Positions 23,882 through 33,389 of a stretch of DNA of 64,000 nucleotides are shown one piece after another. The stretch comes from JAQBQB01 sp963757185 (GTDB lineage Bacteria; Gemmatimonadota; Gemmatimonadetes; Gemmatimonadales; Gemmatimonadaceae), in contig CAVWQI010000008.1 of the NCBI GenBank assembly GCA_963757185.1, positions 620,001-684,000 of the forward strand, given 5' to 3'. The notes under the pieces were generated by a model that saw only the letters and a list, made by a program, of their open reading frames with translations, had not been told where the DNA came from and searched no databases. Each line of letters begins with the position of its first letter. The first letter of the stretch is position 1. A program made the position numbers and the translations under genes.

Positions 23882-25798
23882 ATGTCAGAGCAAGCGAGCA
23901 CGCACGCTTCGGAGCGCGAGGCACGAGACGTCGCCGAGGCGGCGCGCGAGAGCGAGTGGTCGGGTCCAAGCTTCGTGCGCGAAATGTTTCTCGGCCGTTT
24001 TCGACTCGACCTGATTCATCCGCATCCGCCCGACGACCCCGAAGAAGAAGAGCGCGCTCGGCCGTTTCTCGACACGTTGCGCGATTTTCTCGAGCGGGTC
24101 GATTCGGACATGATCGACCGCACGGGGGAGATTCCCGAGGAATACGTACAGGAGTTGCGGGAGATGGGCGCCTTCGGGATCAAGATCCCCAAGGAGTATG
24201 GCGGGCTCGGGCTCTCGTATTCGAGTTATGTGAAGGCGATGGCGCTGGTGACGTCGAAGGACGGATCGCTCACGGCGCTCCTTTCCGCGCATCAATCGAT
24301 CGGGCTGCCGCAGCCGCTCAAGCTGTTCGGCAACGACGCGCAGAAGGCGAAGTATTTCCCGCGGCTCGCCAAGGGCGCGATCAGCGCGTTCGCGCTCACG
24401 GAGGTCGATGCCGGCTCGGACCCGGCGAACATGCACACGCACGCCGAGCTGACGCCCGACGGCAAGTATTTCATGCTCGACGGCGAGAAGCTGTGGTGTA
24501 CGAATGGGACGCGTGCCGAGCTGTTCGTCGTGATGGCGCGAACCCCGGATGCCGTCGTGAACGGCAAGACCCGCAAGCAGATCACGGCGTTCATCGTCGA
24601 GGCGTCGTGGCCGGGCGTCGAGGTCGTGCATCGCTGCCGCTTCATGGGCCTCAAGGCGATCGAGAACGGCGTCATTCGATTCAACCGCGTGCGCGTTCCG
24701 CGAGAGAACGTGCTCTGGGAAGAAGGGCGCGGGCTCAAGATCGCGCTCGTCACGCTGAACACCGGGCGCCTCACGCTTCCCGCGAGCACGGCCGGCGGAT
24801 GCAAGGCGCTGCTCGAGGCGTCGCGCACGTGGGCCGTGGAGCGCGTCCAGTGGGGCGTGTCCATCGGCAAGCACGAAGCGGTCGCGCAGAAGCTCGGCAT
24901 GATGGCGGCGAACACGTTCGCGATGGAGGCGATCGCCGGCTTGACGGTGGGGCTCGCCGAGCGCGGGAACTACGACATCAGGCTCGAAGCGGCGATCGCC
25001 AAGATGTACAACACGGAGCACGGCTGGCGCATCGTCGACGACGCGCTCCAGATCCGCGGCGGGCGGGGCTACGAGACGGCCGATTCGCTCCGCGCGCGCG
25101 GCGAGCGGCCGATCCCGATCGAGCGCGCGATGCGCGACAACCGGATCAATCTGATCTTCGAAGGGTCGTCGGAGATCATGCGATTGTTCATCGCGCGCGA
25201 GGCGGTGGACCACCACTTCAAGACGGCGTTCGCGCTGGTCGACAAGAACGCCTCGCGCAAAGAGAAGGCCGCGGCGTTCGGCCGGGTCATGAAGTTCTAT
25301 CCGACGTGGTATCCGGCGCGCTGGCTCGGCGCGGGGCAAGTGCCGGGATCATTCGGCGAGTTCGGTCCCCTCGCGAAGCACATGCGCTTCGCCGAGCGAC
25401 ATACCCGCAAGCTCGGACGCGCGATCTTTCACGCAATGGTCCGGCTCGGCCCCAAGCTCGAGCGACGCCAGCTCGTGCTCTTCCGCGCCGTCGACATCGG
25501 CTCGGAGTTGTTCGCCATCGCCGCGTCGTGCGTGCGCGCGCAGATGCTCGCGAAGCAGGGTAACCGCGAGGCCGCCGAGCTGGCGGATCTCTTCTGCCGA
25601 GCGGCCAGCGTTCGAGTGAAGCAGTTGTTCACGTCGTTCTACGGCGACTACGACGCCCAGATGTACAAGGTCGCCCAGCAGGTGATGCGCGGGGAGCACT
25701 CCTGGCTCGAGACGGGGATCCTGAGTCTCGTCGATGACGAAGGCGCGCCGCCAGCCGAGCAACGCCCACGCGCTGGGGAAACGGTTGGCGCGGCTTAG
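23882..25798 (+). CDS. Acyl-CoA dehydrogenase, long/very-long-chain type with C-terminal extension
   Basis: A 638-residue flavoenzyme that would introduce the alpha-beta double bond in fatty acyl-CoA. The helical N-terminal domain has GAFGIKIPKEYGGLGLSY; the beta domain has FALTEVDAGSDPANMHTHAE and KLWCTNGTRAELFVVMA; the C-terminal helical domain holds ALQIRGGRGYE and the catalytic base in INLIFEGSSEIMRL. About 180 further residues follow the standard fold, as in VLCAD/ACAD9-like enzymes, possibly for membrane association or dimer contacts. It lies alone, with a 219-bp gap to the next gene that is filled by a CGCAGAT repeat. Confidence 0.93.
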   Translation: MSEQASTHASEREARDVAEAARESEWSGPSFVREMFLGRFRLDLIHPHPPDDPEEEERARPFLDTLRDFLERVDSDMIDRTGEIPEEYVQELREMGAFGIKIPKEYGGLGLSYSSYVKAMALVTSKDGSLTALLSAHQSIGLPQPLKLFGNDAQKAKYFPRLAKGAISAFALTEVDAGSDPANMHTHAELTPDGKYFMLDGEKLWCTNGTRAELFVVMARTPDAVVNGKTRKQITAFIVEASWPGVEVVHRCRFMGLKAIENGVIRFNRVRVPRENVLWEEGRGLKIALVTLNTGRLTLPASTAGGCKALLEASRTWAVERVQWGVSIGKHEAVAQKLGMMAANTFAMEAIAGLTVGLAERGNYDIRLEAAIAKMYNTEHGWRIVDDALQIRGGRGYETADSLRARGERPIPIERAMRDNRINLIFEGSSEIMRLFIAREAVDHHFKTAFALVDKNASRKEKAAAFGRVMKFYPTWYPARWLGAGQVPGSFGEFGPLAKHMRFAERHTRKLGRAIFHAMVRLGPKLERRQLVLFRAVDIGSELFAIAASCVRAQMLAKQGNREAAELADLFCRAASVRVKQLFTSFYGDYDAQMYKVAQQVMRGEHSWLETGILSLVDDEGAPPAEQRPRAGETVGAA

Positions 25799-25818
25799 CG
25801 GCCACGATTGAAAGCGAA

Positions 25819-25950
25819 GAATTTCAACGCAGATGACGCAGATCTTGAACTGCAATCCCGCAGATCAAAACGCGTTCGTTGACCACGAGAGAGCTCTCGC
25901 TTTTCATCTGCGTCATTGTTGTTTTCATCTGCGGCATCTGCGTTGAATTC
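25819..25950. repeat. Copy B of the nested palindromic CGCAGAT repeat
   Basis: The outer arms are 25819-25843 and 25927-25950; they pair with one mismatch and one extra base and each contains two CGCAGAT-type units. The inner arms are 25853-25870 and 25901-25918, pairing over 18 bases with three mismatches. The left spacer ACTGCAAT is shared with copy C. The element fills most of the gap between the acyl-CoA dehydrogenase and the esterase, both on the plus strand. A perfect 10-bp palindrome (GAGAGCTCTC) lies in the loop. Confidence 0.85.
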
Positions 25951-26017
25951 TTCCTACGCGCCGGGACGAACCGCGCCCGGGCGGATCGGCTCACGCGGAC
26001 CAACCCCCACCCGCGAC

Positions 26018-27343
26018 ATGACAGTACTACCGACTCGGCTCTGCGTCGTCGCGCTTGCGATTGCCGCTCTCCCCGTTCACGCGCAAAGTCTGGTCGCGAC
26101 GCCGTATTCGAAGAGCGGCATTTATCGGATCAACGAAACTGTCGGTTGGACGGTCGGTGTCGCTCCGGGCGACCACGTCGCGGCGGGTGCCTACACCTAC
26201 ACGATCACCGAGAACGGCCAGCGCGAGATCAAATCAGGCAGCATCGATCTCGCGCACGGCTCTACGAGAATCGAGACGTCGCTCGGCGAGCCGGGGATGG
26301 TCCGCGTCGAGATTCGTCCTCCGGCCGGCACGAAGAATTTCGGCGATGAGCACACCGGCGGCGCCGGCCTCGTCGCGTTCGCCGCGGCGGTCGATCCGAC
26401 GAACATCAAGCCCGTCGCTCCGCGCCCCGCCGACTTCGACGAGTTCTGGAAATCAAAACTCGACCAGTTGGCCAAGCTGCCGATGAACGCGGTCGTCACG
26501 CCGAAGGAGAGCGGTGTGGAAGGCGTCAGCTATGCGACGTTCCGCCTCGACAACGCCGGCGGCGCGCATGTGTATGGTCAGATGGCGTGGCCAAAGCGCT
26601 CCGGGAAATTCCCAGCGCTCGTCATCTTCCAGTGGGCGCGCCCGCCATATCCGCTCGAGAAACCGTGGGTCACCGACCGCGCCGCCGCAGGATGGCTGGC
26701 CGTCAACGTCGAGCCGCACGACGTGCCCAGCGACATGCCGCAGGCGTTCTACGATGCGCTCCCGCAGATGCTCAAGGAGTATCAGCGCATCAACGAGAGC
26801 GACCGCGACCACAGCTATTTCCTTCAGATGTACCTCGGGGACTCTCGCGCCGTCGAGTTCATCGCGACGCGACCCGAGTGGGATGGGCGCACGATGGTGG
26901 CGACGGGAATCAGCATGGGCGGGCAGCAGAGCCTCGTCACCGCGGCGTTGAATCCGAAAATCACGGACGTCGTTGTGAACGTGCCCGCCGGGGCGGACGC
27001 CGCCGCCGCGCTCCACGGGCGCGACGCCGGTTATCCGTTCTGGGACACGACCAATCCGCGCGTCGTGGAGACGGCGGCGTACTTCGACGTCGTGAACTTC
27101 GCGCCGCGAATCCGCGTGCCGTCGATGCTGGCGATGGGCTTCCTCGACAAGGTCGCGCCGTCGATCGGCATCTGGACCGCGTTCAACCAGATCGCCGGGC
27201 CAAAGGAAGCGGTGCCGATGATCGACTCGCCGCACAACCACCAGGCGACGCCTGAGCAGCTGATGCCGTTTACGACGCGGTCCGCGGCGTGGTTGACGGC
27301 GTTGCTGCACGGAGACGCCCCGCCGGTGAGGCCGCTGAAGTAG
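26018..27343 (+). CDS. Secreted acetylxylan-esterase-like (AXE1) alpha/beta hydrolase
   Basis: A 441-residue exported hydrolase. The signal peptide ends at PVHAQS; an N-terminal beta domain of about 110 residues precedes the catalytic domain. AXE1-type marks are RPADFDEFWKSKLDQL, the nucleophile elbow GISMGGQQS, and the late His in IDSPHNHQATPEQ. LAMGFLDKVAPS supplies the Asp-region strand. It probably deacetylates plant or microbial polysaccharides, or cephalosporin-like esters, in the periplasm. The ATG at 26018 begins the signal peptide; an upstream start at 25916 would read out of repeat copy B. Confidence 0.85.
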   Translation: MTVLPTRLCVVALAIAALPVHAQSLVATPYSKSGIYRINETVGWTVGVAPGDHVAAGAYTYTITENGQREIKSGSIDLAHGSTRIETSLGEPGMVRVEIRPPAGTKNFGDEHTGGAGLVAFAAAVDPTNIKPVAPRPADFDEFWKSKLDQLAKLPMNAVVTPKESGVEGVSYATFRLDNAGGAHVYGQMAWPKRSGKFPALVIFQWARPPYPLEKPWVTDRAAAGWLAVNVEPHDVPSDMPQAFYDALPQMLKEYQRINESDRDHSYFLQMYLGDSRAVEFIATRPEWDGRTMVATGISMGGQQSLVTAALNPKITDVVVNVPAGADAAAALHGRDAGYPFWDTTNPRVVETAAYFDVVNFAPRIRVPSMLAMGFLDKVAPSIGIWTAFNQIAGPKEAVPMIDSPHNHQATPEQLMPFTTRSAAWLTALLHGDAPPVRPLK

Positions 27344-27391
27344 GTACTACGCGCGGCCCCCGGCTACCAAATCGGGCGGAGAAAAACTCAA

Positions 27392-27424
27392 CGCGAGCTT
27401 TCCCAACGCCAATCGTAGCTCGCG
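27392..27424. terminator. Weak hairpin in a convergent gap
   Basis: CGCGAGCT (27392-27399) and AGCTCGCG (27417-27424) form an exact 8-bp stem with a 17-base loop between the convergent esterase and VPS10-like genes. No T-run follows on either strand, so its role as terminator is only possible. Confidence 0.3.
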
Positions 27425-27442
27425 CACGGCGCAGAATGCCGC

Positions 27443-30400
27443 CTACGGGTTGGACTTCTCGACGCGAATCTTCTGCCTGATCGTCTTGCCGTTCACCGTC
27501 ATGATCGCGACGTAATCACCGGCGGCGACGCTTCCGCCCGCTCCGCCGAAGAACGCCGCTGTCGGATCGCCGAAGCCGAGCGTCTGCATGAAGTTCAGCC
27601 CGAACCCGCCGGCGGGCGGCCGGCCGGGAATGTTGAACAGCGGCGCCCACTGTTGCATCGCCGACGGATCGAGCGGCATCGCGGCTGCGGCGGCCGCAGG
27701 CGCCGCCGCCACGGGTGTTCCCACTTGGCTGGCGGCACCAGAGGCGCCAGGTACTGCTGGAACTGCCGCCGGCGCTCCTGATGGTGCGCCGCCGGGCGCG
27801 CCACCCCGACCGCCGCCTGCCGCCGCGGCGCCGGTCGCCTGCTCTCCGGGCCGCGAGTTCCACGGGGGCGGCGCGCCGAAGCCGGCCGCACCACCGCGAC
27901 CCGCGAACATCGCCGCGATCGGCGAGAAATCACCCGTGCGCACCAGCTGCCGCATCATCCCCGTCATCATTGGATTCGCGCCGGCTTTGTCGAGCGAGTC
28001 CAACACGAAGACGATTCGATTCATCTGGAGCGCGGAGTCGCGCTTCTGTACGGCGCCCAGCGCGCGACGCGGCGGCGCCTTGCCGGCGAACGACCACGCG
28101 ACGCGGTTGATCCCGGCCGCGCCTGGGCCGTTCAGCACCTGCATGGTGTCGCCAGTAGCGTCGACGATGGCGATTTTCGCCTGCGGTTGACGGGCCGCGA
28201 GACGATACGTGATGACCGCGCCGTACGGCGGGCTCGCACCCTGGAACACGAGATGACCCTGCGACTGTCCTTCGACCGGCGGATCGCCGAACTGGAAAGC
28301 CGTCGGCGACGAGAAAACGTGCGCGTCCTCCGCCATCACCTTGTCGTCGATCTGCTGCAGCGCCGAGATGTCGGCGATCCAAATGCCCCGGCCGTGCGTG
28401 GCCGCGATGATCTCGTGATCCCGCGGATGGATGCGCAGGTCGTGCACCGGCACCGTCGGCAGGCCCGTCATGAAACGCTGCCATGACTGTCCGCCGTTCA
28501 CCGAGACGTACGCGCCGACGTCGGTGCCGAGGAAGAGCAGGTTCTTGTTGACGAGATCCTGCCGGATCACGTGGACGTAGTCCGGTCCGCCGACGGGCAG
28601 GTTCGCCACGATCGACGAAAACGTCTTGCCGAAATCGTGCGTCACGAAGACGTACGGCTTGTAGTCGCCGTTGCGATGGTTGTCGTACGTCACGAAGAAC
28701 GTCATCGAATCGTGCGGCGAGGGCTCGATGCGCGTGATGTACGTCCCCGCGGGTACACCCGGCACGTGCGCGGTCAACTCCTCCCACGTGCCGCCGTCGT
28801 TCCTCGTGACCCAGAGGCGGCCGTCGTCGGTCCCGGCGTAGAGAATGCCCGCGCGAATCGGCGACTCGTTCAGCGAGACGACCGTGCAGTACGTCTCGGC
28901 GCCGGTGGCGTCGTTGGTGATTCCGCCCGTCGTGCGCGTCGACACGCGGATCTTCACCGTGTCGGCGGTGCTGAGGTCGGGCGAGATCGGAAACAGATCG
29001 TCGCCGCGCTTGGTGGACTTGAGTACGCGGTTCCCGCCTACGTAGAGCGTCGACGGGTTGTGCGGCGAGATGAGATACGGCGTATTCCAATTGAACCGCA
29101 GGTCGAGCGCCGCTGAGTCCGTCCTCTGGCGCGCGCGAATATCGGCGATCGCTCTCTTTTGCGCGGCCGTCTGCGGCGCCACCGTGTCGCCGCGCTCGAC
29201 GAGCACCGAGTCCTCGTACATGTCGTACCGCTGGCGATACTGCGGCTTGAGCAGGAAGCTGCTCTGTCCCGTCGCGTAGTTGAGCCGCACGATCGCGCCG
29301 CCCTGCGACTCGGCGTAGATCGTGTTCGGATCGGTCGGGTCCTGCTGCGTCACGAATCCATCGCCGCCGCCGACGGTGAACCACATCGCGTTGGTGATCG
29401 GACCCTGGCGACGCCGGCTCGGCCCGCACCACGATCCGTTGTCTTGCAGACCGCCGCACACGCGGTACGGGACCTGGAAATCGTAGCTGATGTTGTAGAG
29501 CTGGCCCACGGCGAACATGTTCGCGAACATGTACGTGCCGCCCTGATCGAACGTGATCGACACGCCGCCGTCGTCGCCGACGATCATGCGGTCGGGGTCC
29601 ACCGGGTCGATCCACATCGCGTGGTGATCGACGTGAATGCCGTTCGTCGCGTTGATGACCGTCTTGCCGCCGTCGTTCGACACGAGCACCGGCGTCGACG
29701 ACCAGTACACGCGCTCCGGATTCTTCGGGTGCACGCGAACCTGCGAGTAGTAGAACGGTCTCGTGTCTTGATCGCTCGTGCGCGTCCACGTCGCCCCGCC
29801 GTCATTGGAGCGGTAGAGTCCCGTCGGCGACTTCGCCGCGGGCTTGCCCTTCTCGGGCTTGGGATTCGGCACCGTGTCTGCTTCGACCAGCGTGTACATC
29901 ACCCGCGGATTCGAGATCGAGATCGTGATTCCGATGCGCCCTTTCGTGGTCTCGGGGAATCCGCCGCCCTTGATCTCAGTCCACGTCTTACCGGCGTCGG
30001 TCGACTTCCACAGGGCCGAGCCCGGGCCGCCCGAGTTGAGGAAGTACGGGCCGCGCACGCGCTGCCAGCTGGATGCCCAGACGGTGTTCGGGTTCGACGG
30101 GTCGAGCGCGACGTCGACGAATCCAGCCTTGTCGGAGATGAACTTGATGAGTTGCCACGTTTGCCCGCCGTCTTCGGTCTTGTAGAGACCGCGCTCCGGA
30201 TTCGCGTTCCATGGAGCGCCGAGCGCGGCGACGTAGACGATGTTCGGGTTCGTCGGATGAACGACGATGCGCCCGATCGCCTGCGTCTTCTCGAGTCCCA
30301 TCGGCTTCCACGTGATCCCGCCGTCGGTGGATTTGTAGACGCCGCCGCCGGGAGAGATCGTGTTACGCGAATTCGGCTCGCCCGTGCCGGCCCACACCTG

Positions 30401-30721
30401 CATCGTGTCGCTCGGCGCGATGGCCAGCATGCCCATCGAAATCACGCGCTGGTTGTCGAACACCGGGCGCCACGTGACGCCGTTGTTGGTGGACTTCCAG
30501 ATCCCACCCGCCGCGGCGGCGGCGAAGAACGTTTTCGACGGCGACGGAATCCCCGTCACGTCCGACATGCGGCCCATCGTGTTCGCGGGGCCGATGTTCC
30601 GCCAGCGAAATCCGGCGATCGTGAGGGAGTCGAGCTCGAAGGGCTTGGATACAGGCGCTTGGGCGGCCGCGGCAGATGCGACGAACGTCGCGACGGCCAC
30701 GACTCGGTGTGTGCGAATCAT
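27443..30721 (-). CDS. Secreted VPS10/sortilin-like Asp-box propeller protein with low-complexity tail
   Basis: A 1092-residue exported protein. A signal peptide (to about AAAAQAP) is followed by at least nine Asp-box hairpins of the S-x-D-x-G-x-T-W type: STNNGVTW, STDGGITW, TEDGGQTW, STDAGKTW, SNDGGATW, SNDGGKT, RNDGGTW, THDFGKTF and SVNGGQSW. These fold as multi-bladed beta-propellers, known from sortilin/VPS10 domains and from xyloglucanase-type enzymes. Beyond about residue 900 the chain becomes Ala/Gly/Pro-rich (GGAPGGAPSGAPAAVPAVPG) and ends in a small beta domain (GDYVAIMTVNGKTIRQKIRV). Family members are abundant in Gemmatimonadota and Bacteroidota; the substrate is unknown. The ATG at 30721 starts the signal peptide; longer readings come from repeat DNA. 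Confidence 0.85.
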   Translation of the reverse strand: MIRTHRVVAVATFVASAAAAQAPVSKPFELDSLTIAGFRWRNIGPANTMGRMSDVTGIPSPSKTFFAAAAAGGIWKSTNNGVTWRPVFDNQRVISMGMLAIAPSDTMQVWAGTGEPNSRNTISPGGGVYKSTDGGITWKPMGLEKTQAIGRIVVHPTNPNIVYVAALGAPWNANPERGLYKTEDGGQTWQLIKFISDKAGFVDVALDPSNPNTVWASSWQRVRGPYFLNSGGPGSALWKSTDAGKTWTEIKGGGFPETTKGRIGITISISNPRVMYTLVEADTVPNPKPEKGKPAAKSPTGLYRSNDGGATWTRTSDQDTRPFYYSQVRVHPKNPERVYWSSTPVLVSNDGGKTVINATNGIHVDHHAMWIDPVDPDRMIVGDDGGVSITFDQGGTYMFANMFAVGQLYNISYDFQVPYRVCGGLQDNGSWCGPSRRRQGPITNAMWFTVGGGDGFVTQQDPTDPNTIYAESQGGAIVRLNYATGQSSFLLKPQYRQRYDMYEDSVLVERGDTVAPQTAAQKRAIADIRARQRTDSAALDLRFNWNTPYLISPHNPSTLYVGGNRVLKSTKRGDDLFPISPDLSTADTVKIRVSTRTTGGITNDATGAETYCTVVSLNESPIRAGILYAGTDDGRLWVTRNDGGTWEELTAHVPGVPAGTYITRIEPSPHDSMTFFVTYDNHRNGDYKPYVFVTHDFGKTFSSIVANLPVGGPDYVHVIRQDLVNKNLLFLGTDVGAYVSVNGGQSWQRFMTGLPTVPVHDLRIHPRDHEIIAATHGRGIWIADISALQQIDDKVMAEDAHVFSSPTAFQFGDPPVEGQSQGHLVFQGASPPYGAVITYRLAARQPQAKIAIVDATGDTMQVLNGPGAAGINRVAWSFAGKAPPRRALGAVQKRDSALQMNRIVFVLDSLDKAGANPMMTGMMRQLVRTGDFSPIAAMFAGRGGAAGFGAPPPWNSRPGEQATGAAAAGGGRGGAPGGAPSGAPAAVPAVPGASGAASQVGTPVAAAPAAAAAAMPLDPSAMQQWAPLFNIPGRPPAGGFGLNFMQTLGFGDPTAAFFGGAGGSVAAGDYVAIMTVNGKTIRQKIRVEKSNP

Positions 30722-30837
30722 GATCGAGTGGGGTGGGGGACGACGTTTCGGACGACGATCGCTTTCCGAATTGGCTAACGTATCACCAGCGCGCCGTACC
30801 GGACACCCCGGCCACGCTGTAGGGGGAGAAAACGAAA

Positions 30838-30858
30838 CGCAGATGACGCGGATCTGCG
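30838..30858. repeat. Collapsed remnant of the CGCAGAT repeat
   Basis: CGCAGAT (30838-30844) and ATCTGCG (30852-30858) form a perfect small palindrome, preceded by GAAA and followed by GCATCGTCGTT, echoing the arms of the full copies. Only one arm pair is left. It lies in the 195-bp gap between the VPS10-like and amidohydrolase genes, both on the minus strand. Confidence 0.5.
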
Positions 30859-30916
30859 GCATCGTCGTTCTCATTTCGTCCGACGCCAAGCGTAGCCCCA
30901 TGGCGAGGGGAGCAGA

Positions 30917-32242
30917 TCACCGGTCGGGCCATCCGTACAACCGGAGCGCATTCCCTCGCATGACCATCTTCGCGATCTCCGCCGCCCGAGGCTTCGTGAT
31001 CTCGCCTTCGTTCACCATCTCGGTGAGAGCGATCGCCAGCGCGTCGCGGGCCGAGGTCGTGGTCTGATAGCCGATCTCCTCCCAATCGATCGCAGCCGAA
31101 CTGCCTGGCGAAAGATCCGTCCCGAAGAGGACCTTCTCCGGATACCACTCGAGCCAGTAGCGGATGGTTCGTGCGAGCTCCCGCGTCGGCAGCAGCCACG
31201 TCTGTTCGGAGAAGTCCGTATACACGTTCGGCTTCATGAGGAGCGGCGCGATCTCCTTCGAGAACGGACCGGCGCCGCCGTGCAGAAGGACGAACTTGGT
31301 CTTGCGCAATGACGCGTCGTCGAGGACTGGCTCGAGCAACAGCGGATTCGCTCCGGCGATCTCGAAGTAGCCGCCACATCCATACCCGGTATGAATGTGA
31401 ACGGGGAGTCCGAGCCGCCCCGCCTCGACGGCGACGTGATGAAAAACGACGTCCTGGATCGCGGTGTACTCGGCGTCCGTCGGGACGCCGGCGTTGGTGT
31501 ACCGGGCATACGCTCTATCGGCCACCGCCTTGTCGCCGCGCGTGAAATTGAGCGGGCGCAGGTAGGCCGCTTCGTACTTGATTGCGACTGCTCCCTCGCG
31601 TTTGAGCCGCTCGAGCGTCGGCGTCACGACCTGCGAGAGATAAGCGTCGAGCGTGGCCGGGCGGCGGCTTACGTTGACGGCCGTCATGTAGCGCTTGAGC
31701 AGCGCGTCTTCACGGCCAAAGAAAATTTTTCGGTCCGGCGTGTACTTCGCAACGCCGCTGTTGTCGAGCGGAAAGAGAAGTGCGTCGACGAAGGGCACCC
31801 AGCGGAAGCCGGGCGCGACAAGCCCCCGTCCAATGGCGACACGGTTGGCCAACTCCGTCTGGATGCCGAGCTTCTCGAGCACCCACGCGGGATAGCGATC
31901 GCCCTGAGCCGCCTTCACTCGCTGCTTCGCCGCCACCAGTTCCCGCACGTGCGCCGAGTCGGTGTCGTTGTAGCGATAGCCGTAGAGCGCCTTCCACGCG
32001 GCGAGATAGCGCGGGTTGTCCGGCCGAGTCGTCAGCGCCGCCTCGGTCGGCTCGAGCGGGTCGCAAGGCAGCGCGTCGAAGTCGTCGTCCTTCTGGCCCG
32101 CGACGGTGAGCGCGGGCGGATGTGAATGGTTGTCGATGGCCTTGATGGCGCGAATCGTCGACAGGAGGCCCGGGTCCGGCTGCTGCGCGCCGGCGGCGTT
32201 CAGGGCGAGAAGGGCGATTGACGAGAGGGCGAATCGGTGCAT
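30917..32242 (-). CDS. Secreted metal-dependent amidohydrolase
   Basis: A 441-residue TIM-barrel hydrolase with a signal peptide ending near NAAGAQ. The N-terminal metal motif is AIDNHSHPP, later ligands are in PVHIHTGYG and VLLHGGAGPF, and the catalytic Asp is in LFGTDLSPG. This is the amidohydrolase_2 layout (decarboxylases and lactonases). The order HxHP near the N terminus and the late GTD are conserved. The substrate is unknown. It is followed on the same strand, after 195 bp with repeat remnants, by the VPS10-like gene. Confidence 0.85.
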   Translation of the reverse strand: MHRFALSSIALLALNAAGAQQPDPGLLSTIRAIKAIDNHSHPPALTVAGQKDDDFDALPCDPLEPTEAALTTRPDNPRYLAAWKALYGYRYNDTDSAHVRELVAAKQRVKAAQGDRYPAWVLEKLGIQTELANRVAIGRGLVAPGFRWVPFVDALLFPLDNSGVAKYTPDRKIFFGREDALLKRYMTAVNVSRRPATLDAYLSQVVTPTLERLKREGAVAIKYEAAYLRPLNFTRGDKAVADRAYARYTNAGVPTDAEYTAIQDVVFHHVAVEAGRLGLPVHIHTGYGCGGYFEIAGANPLLLEPVLDDASLRKTKFVLLHGGAGPFSKEIAPLLMKPNVYTDFSEQTWLLPTRELARTIRYWLEWYPEKVLFGTDLSPGSSAAIDWEEIGYQTTTSARDALAIALTEMVNEGEITKPRAAEIAKMVMRGNALRLYGWPDR

Positions 32243-32434
32243 GGCGAGGGCAGAAGGCGGAGTCAGCTAAGGGTGTGGCTTAGACGGCTTGGTCGCCAGG
32301 ATGGGCACTCTAGCGGCAGGCGTCAGCGACAGTCGCGGGGCGGTCGTCGCCGCATTTGCCCTTTGCCGCGGGGCGCGCCATCGTTTCGTGGAGTTCGCGT
32401 TGGCCGACCAGCCGCGATGTGAGAGGAGGGTCTC

Positions 32435-33379
32435 ATGAAGCTTTCCCAGCTCTTTGCGTCCACGCGGACGCCGCGATCCACTCTCGCAGTTCAAACCGTT
32501 GAAACCGTGGCGGCGACCGACGAGCATGGCGTGAGACCGACGGACAGCGCGCTCGACCTGTTCGGGATAACGCACATTGGGAAGGTGCGCCACGAGAATC
32601 AGGATCACTTCTTCGTCGGTACCATTCACCCGGAAGTCCACGTACACGGCACGAGTCTGACGAACGCGGAGCGGTTGCCGCTTCGCGGCCAGCGTCTGGC
32701 AACGGTATTTCTCGTGGCCGATGGCGTCGGCGGTCAGTTCGGAGGAGCGGAGGCAAGCCGGTTGGCGGCCGAGGCGGTCACGGCGTACGTCTCGTCGAGC
32801 CTGCGGTGCTACCATGCGGCCGGCGCCTCGGACGACAAGCTGTTTCTCGATGGGTTGCGCGCGGCGGCGATGAATGCGCACGAAACGGTGTCGGTGGAAT
32901 CGGCGATCCGCGGTGACACGCACATGGCGACGACGCTGACGTTCGGCATCGCCGTGTGGCCCTGGCTCTACGTACTGCAAGTCGGCGACAGCCGCGCGTA
33001 CTTCTGCTGCAACGGGGTGATGCGCCAGATCACGCGCGACCAGACGGTCGCCCAGGATCTCGTGGACCAGGGCGTTCTCACCCCCGAACGGGCCGCCAAC
33101 TCGCCGTACACACACGTGCTCTCCAGCGCGATCGGCGGATCCGCTGCCCTACCGGTCGTGACGCGCATCGACGTTCGCGGCGAGCGTCCGGTGGTGCTGC
33201 TGTGCAGCGACGGCCTCACCAAGCACATCACCGATCGCGAGATCGAGCAGCACATACTCGGCCTCGAGTCATCCGAGCAACTTTGCCGAGCATTGCTCGA
33301 GCTCGCGCTCGAGCGGGGTGGGTCGGACAACGTCACGATCGTCGTGGGACGCGTGCGGTCATCGCCACCCGCCGCGTGA
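32435..33379 (+). CDS. PP2C-type Ser/Thr protein phosphatase
   Basis: A 314-residue soluble PPM/PP2C phosphatase. After about 45 variable residues come the metal-binding motifs in order: GKVRHENQDHFFVG, LVADGVGGQFGG, QVGDSRAYFC and, at the end, GGSDNVTIVVG, with LLCSDGLTKHI before it. It probably reverses phosphorylation by Hanks-type kinases, one of which is encoded at the right end of the window. The ATG has a GAGGAGGG site upstream. It is divergent from the amidohydrolase across 192 bp. Confidence 0.92.
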   Translation: MKLSQLFASTRTPRSTLAVQTVETVAATDEHGVRPTDSALDLFGITHIGKVRHENQDHFFVGTIHPEVHVHGTSLTNAERLPLRGQRLATVFLVADGVGGQFGGAEASRLAAEAVTAYVSSSLRCYHAAGASDDKLFLDGLRAAAMNAHETVSVESAIRGDTHMATTLTFGIAVWPWLYVLQVGDSRAYFCCNGVMRQITRDQTVAQDLVDQGVLTPERAANSPYTHVLSSAIGGSAALPVVTRIDVRGERPVVLLCSDGLTKHITDREIEQHILGLESSEQLCRALLELALERGGSDNVTIVVGRVRSSPPAA

Positions 33380-33389
33380 TCGCTTGCGG

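Noticed and set aside
25819..25950. Possible CRISPR array because of repeated CGCAGAT units
   Set aside because: Units are inverted, unevenly spaced and too few, with no regular unique spacers and no cas genes nearby.
29159..30778. 539-codon plus-strand ORF opposite the VPS10-like gene
   Set aside because: Arg/Val/Asp-rich shadow; the minus strand shows repeated Asp-box motifs and a signal peptide.
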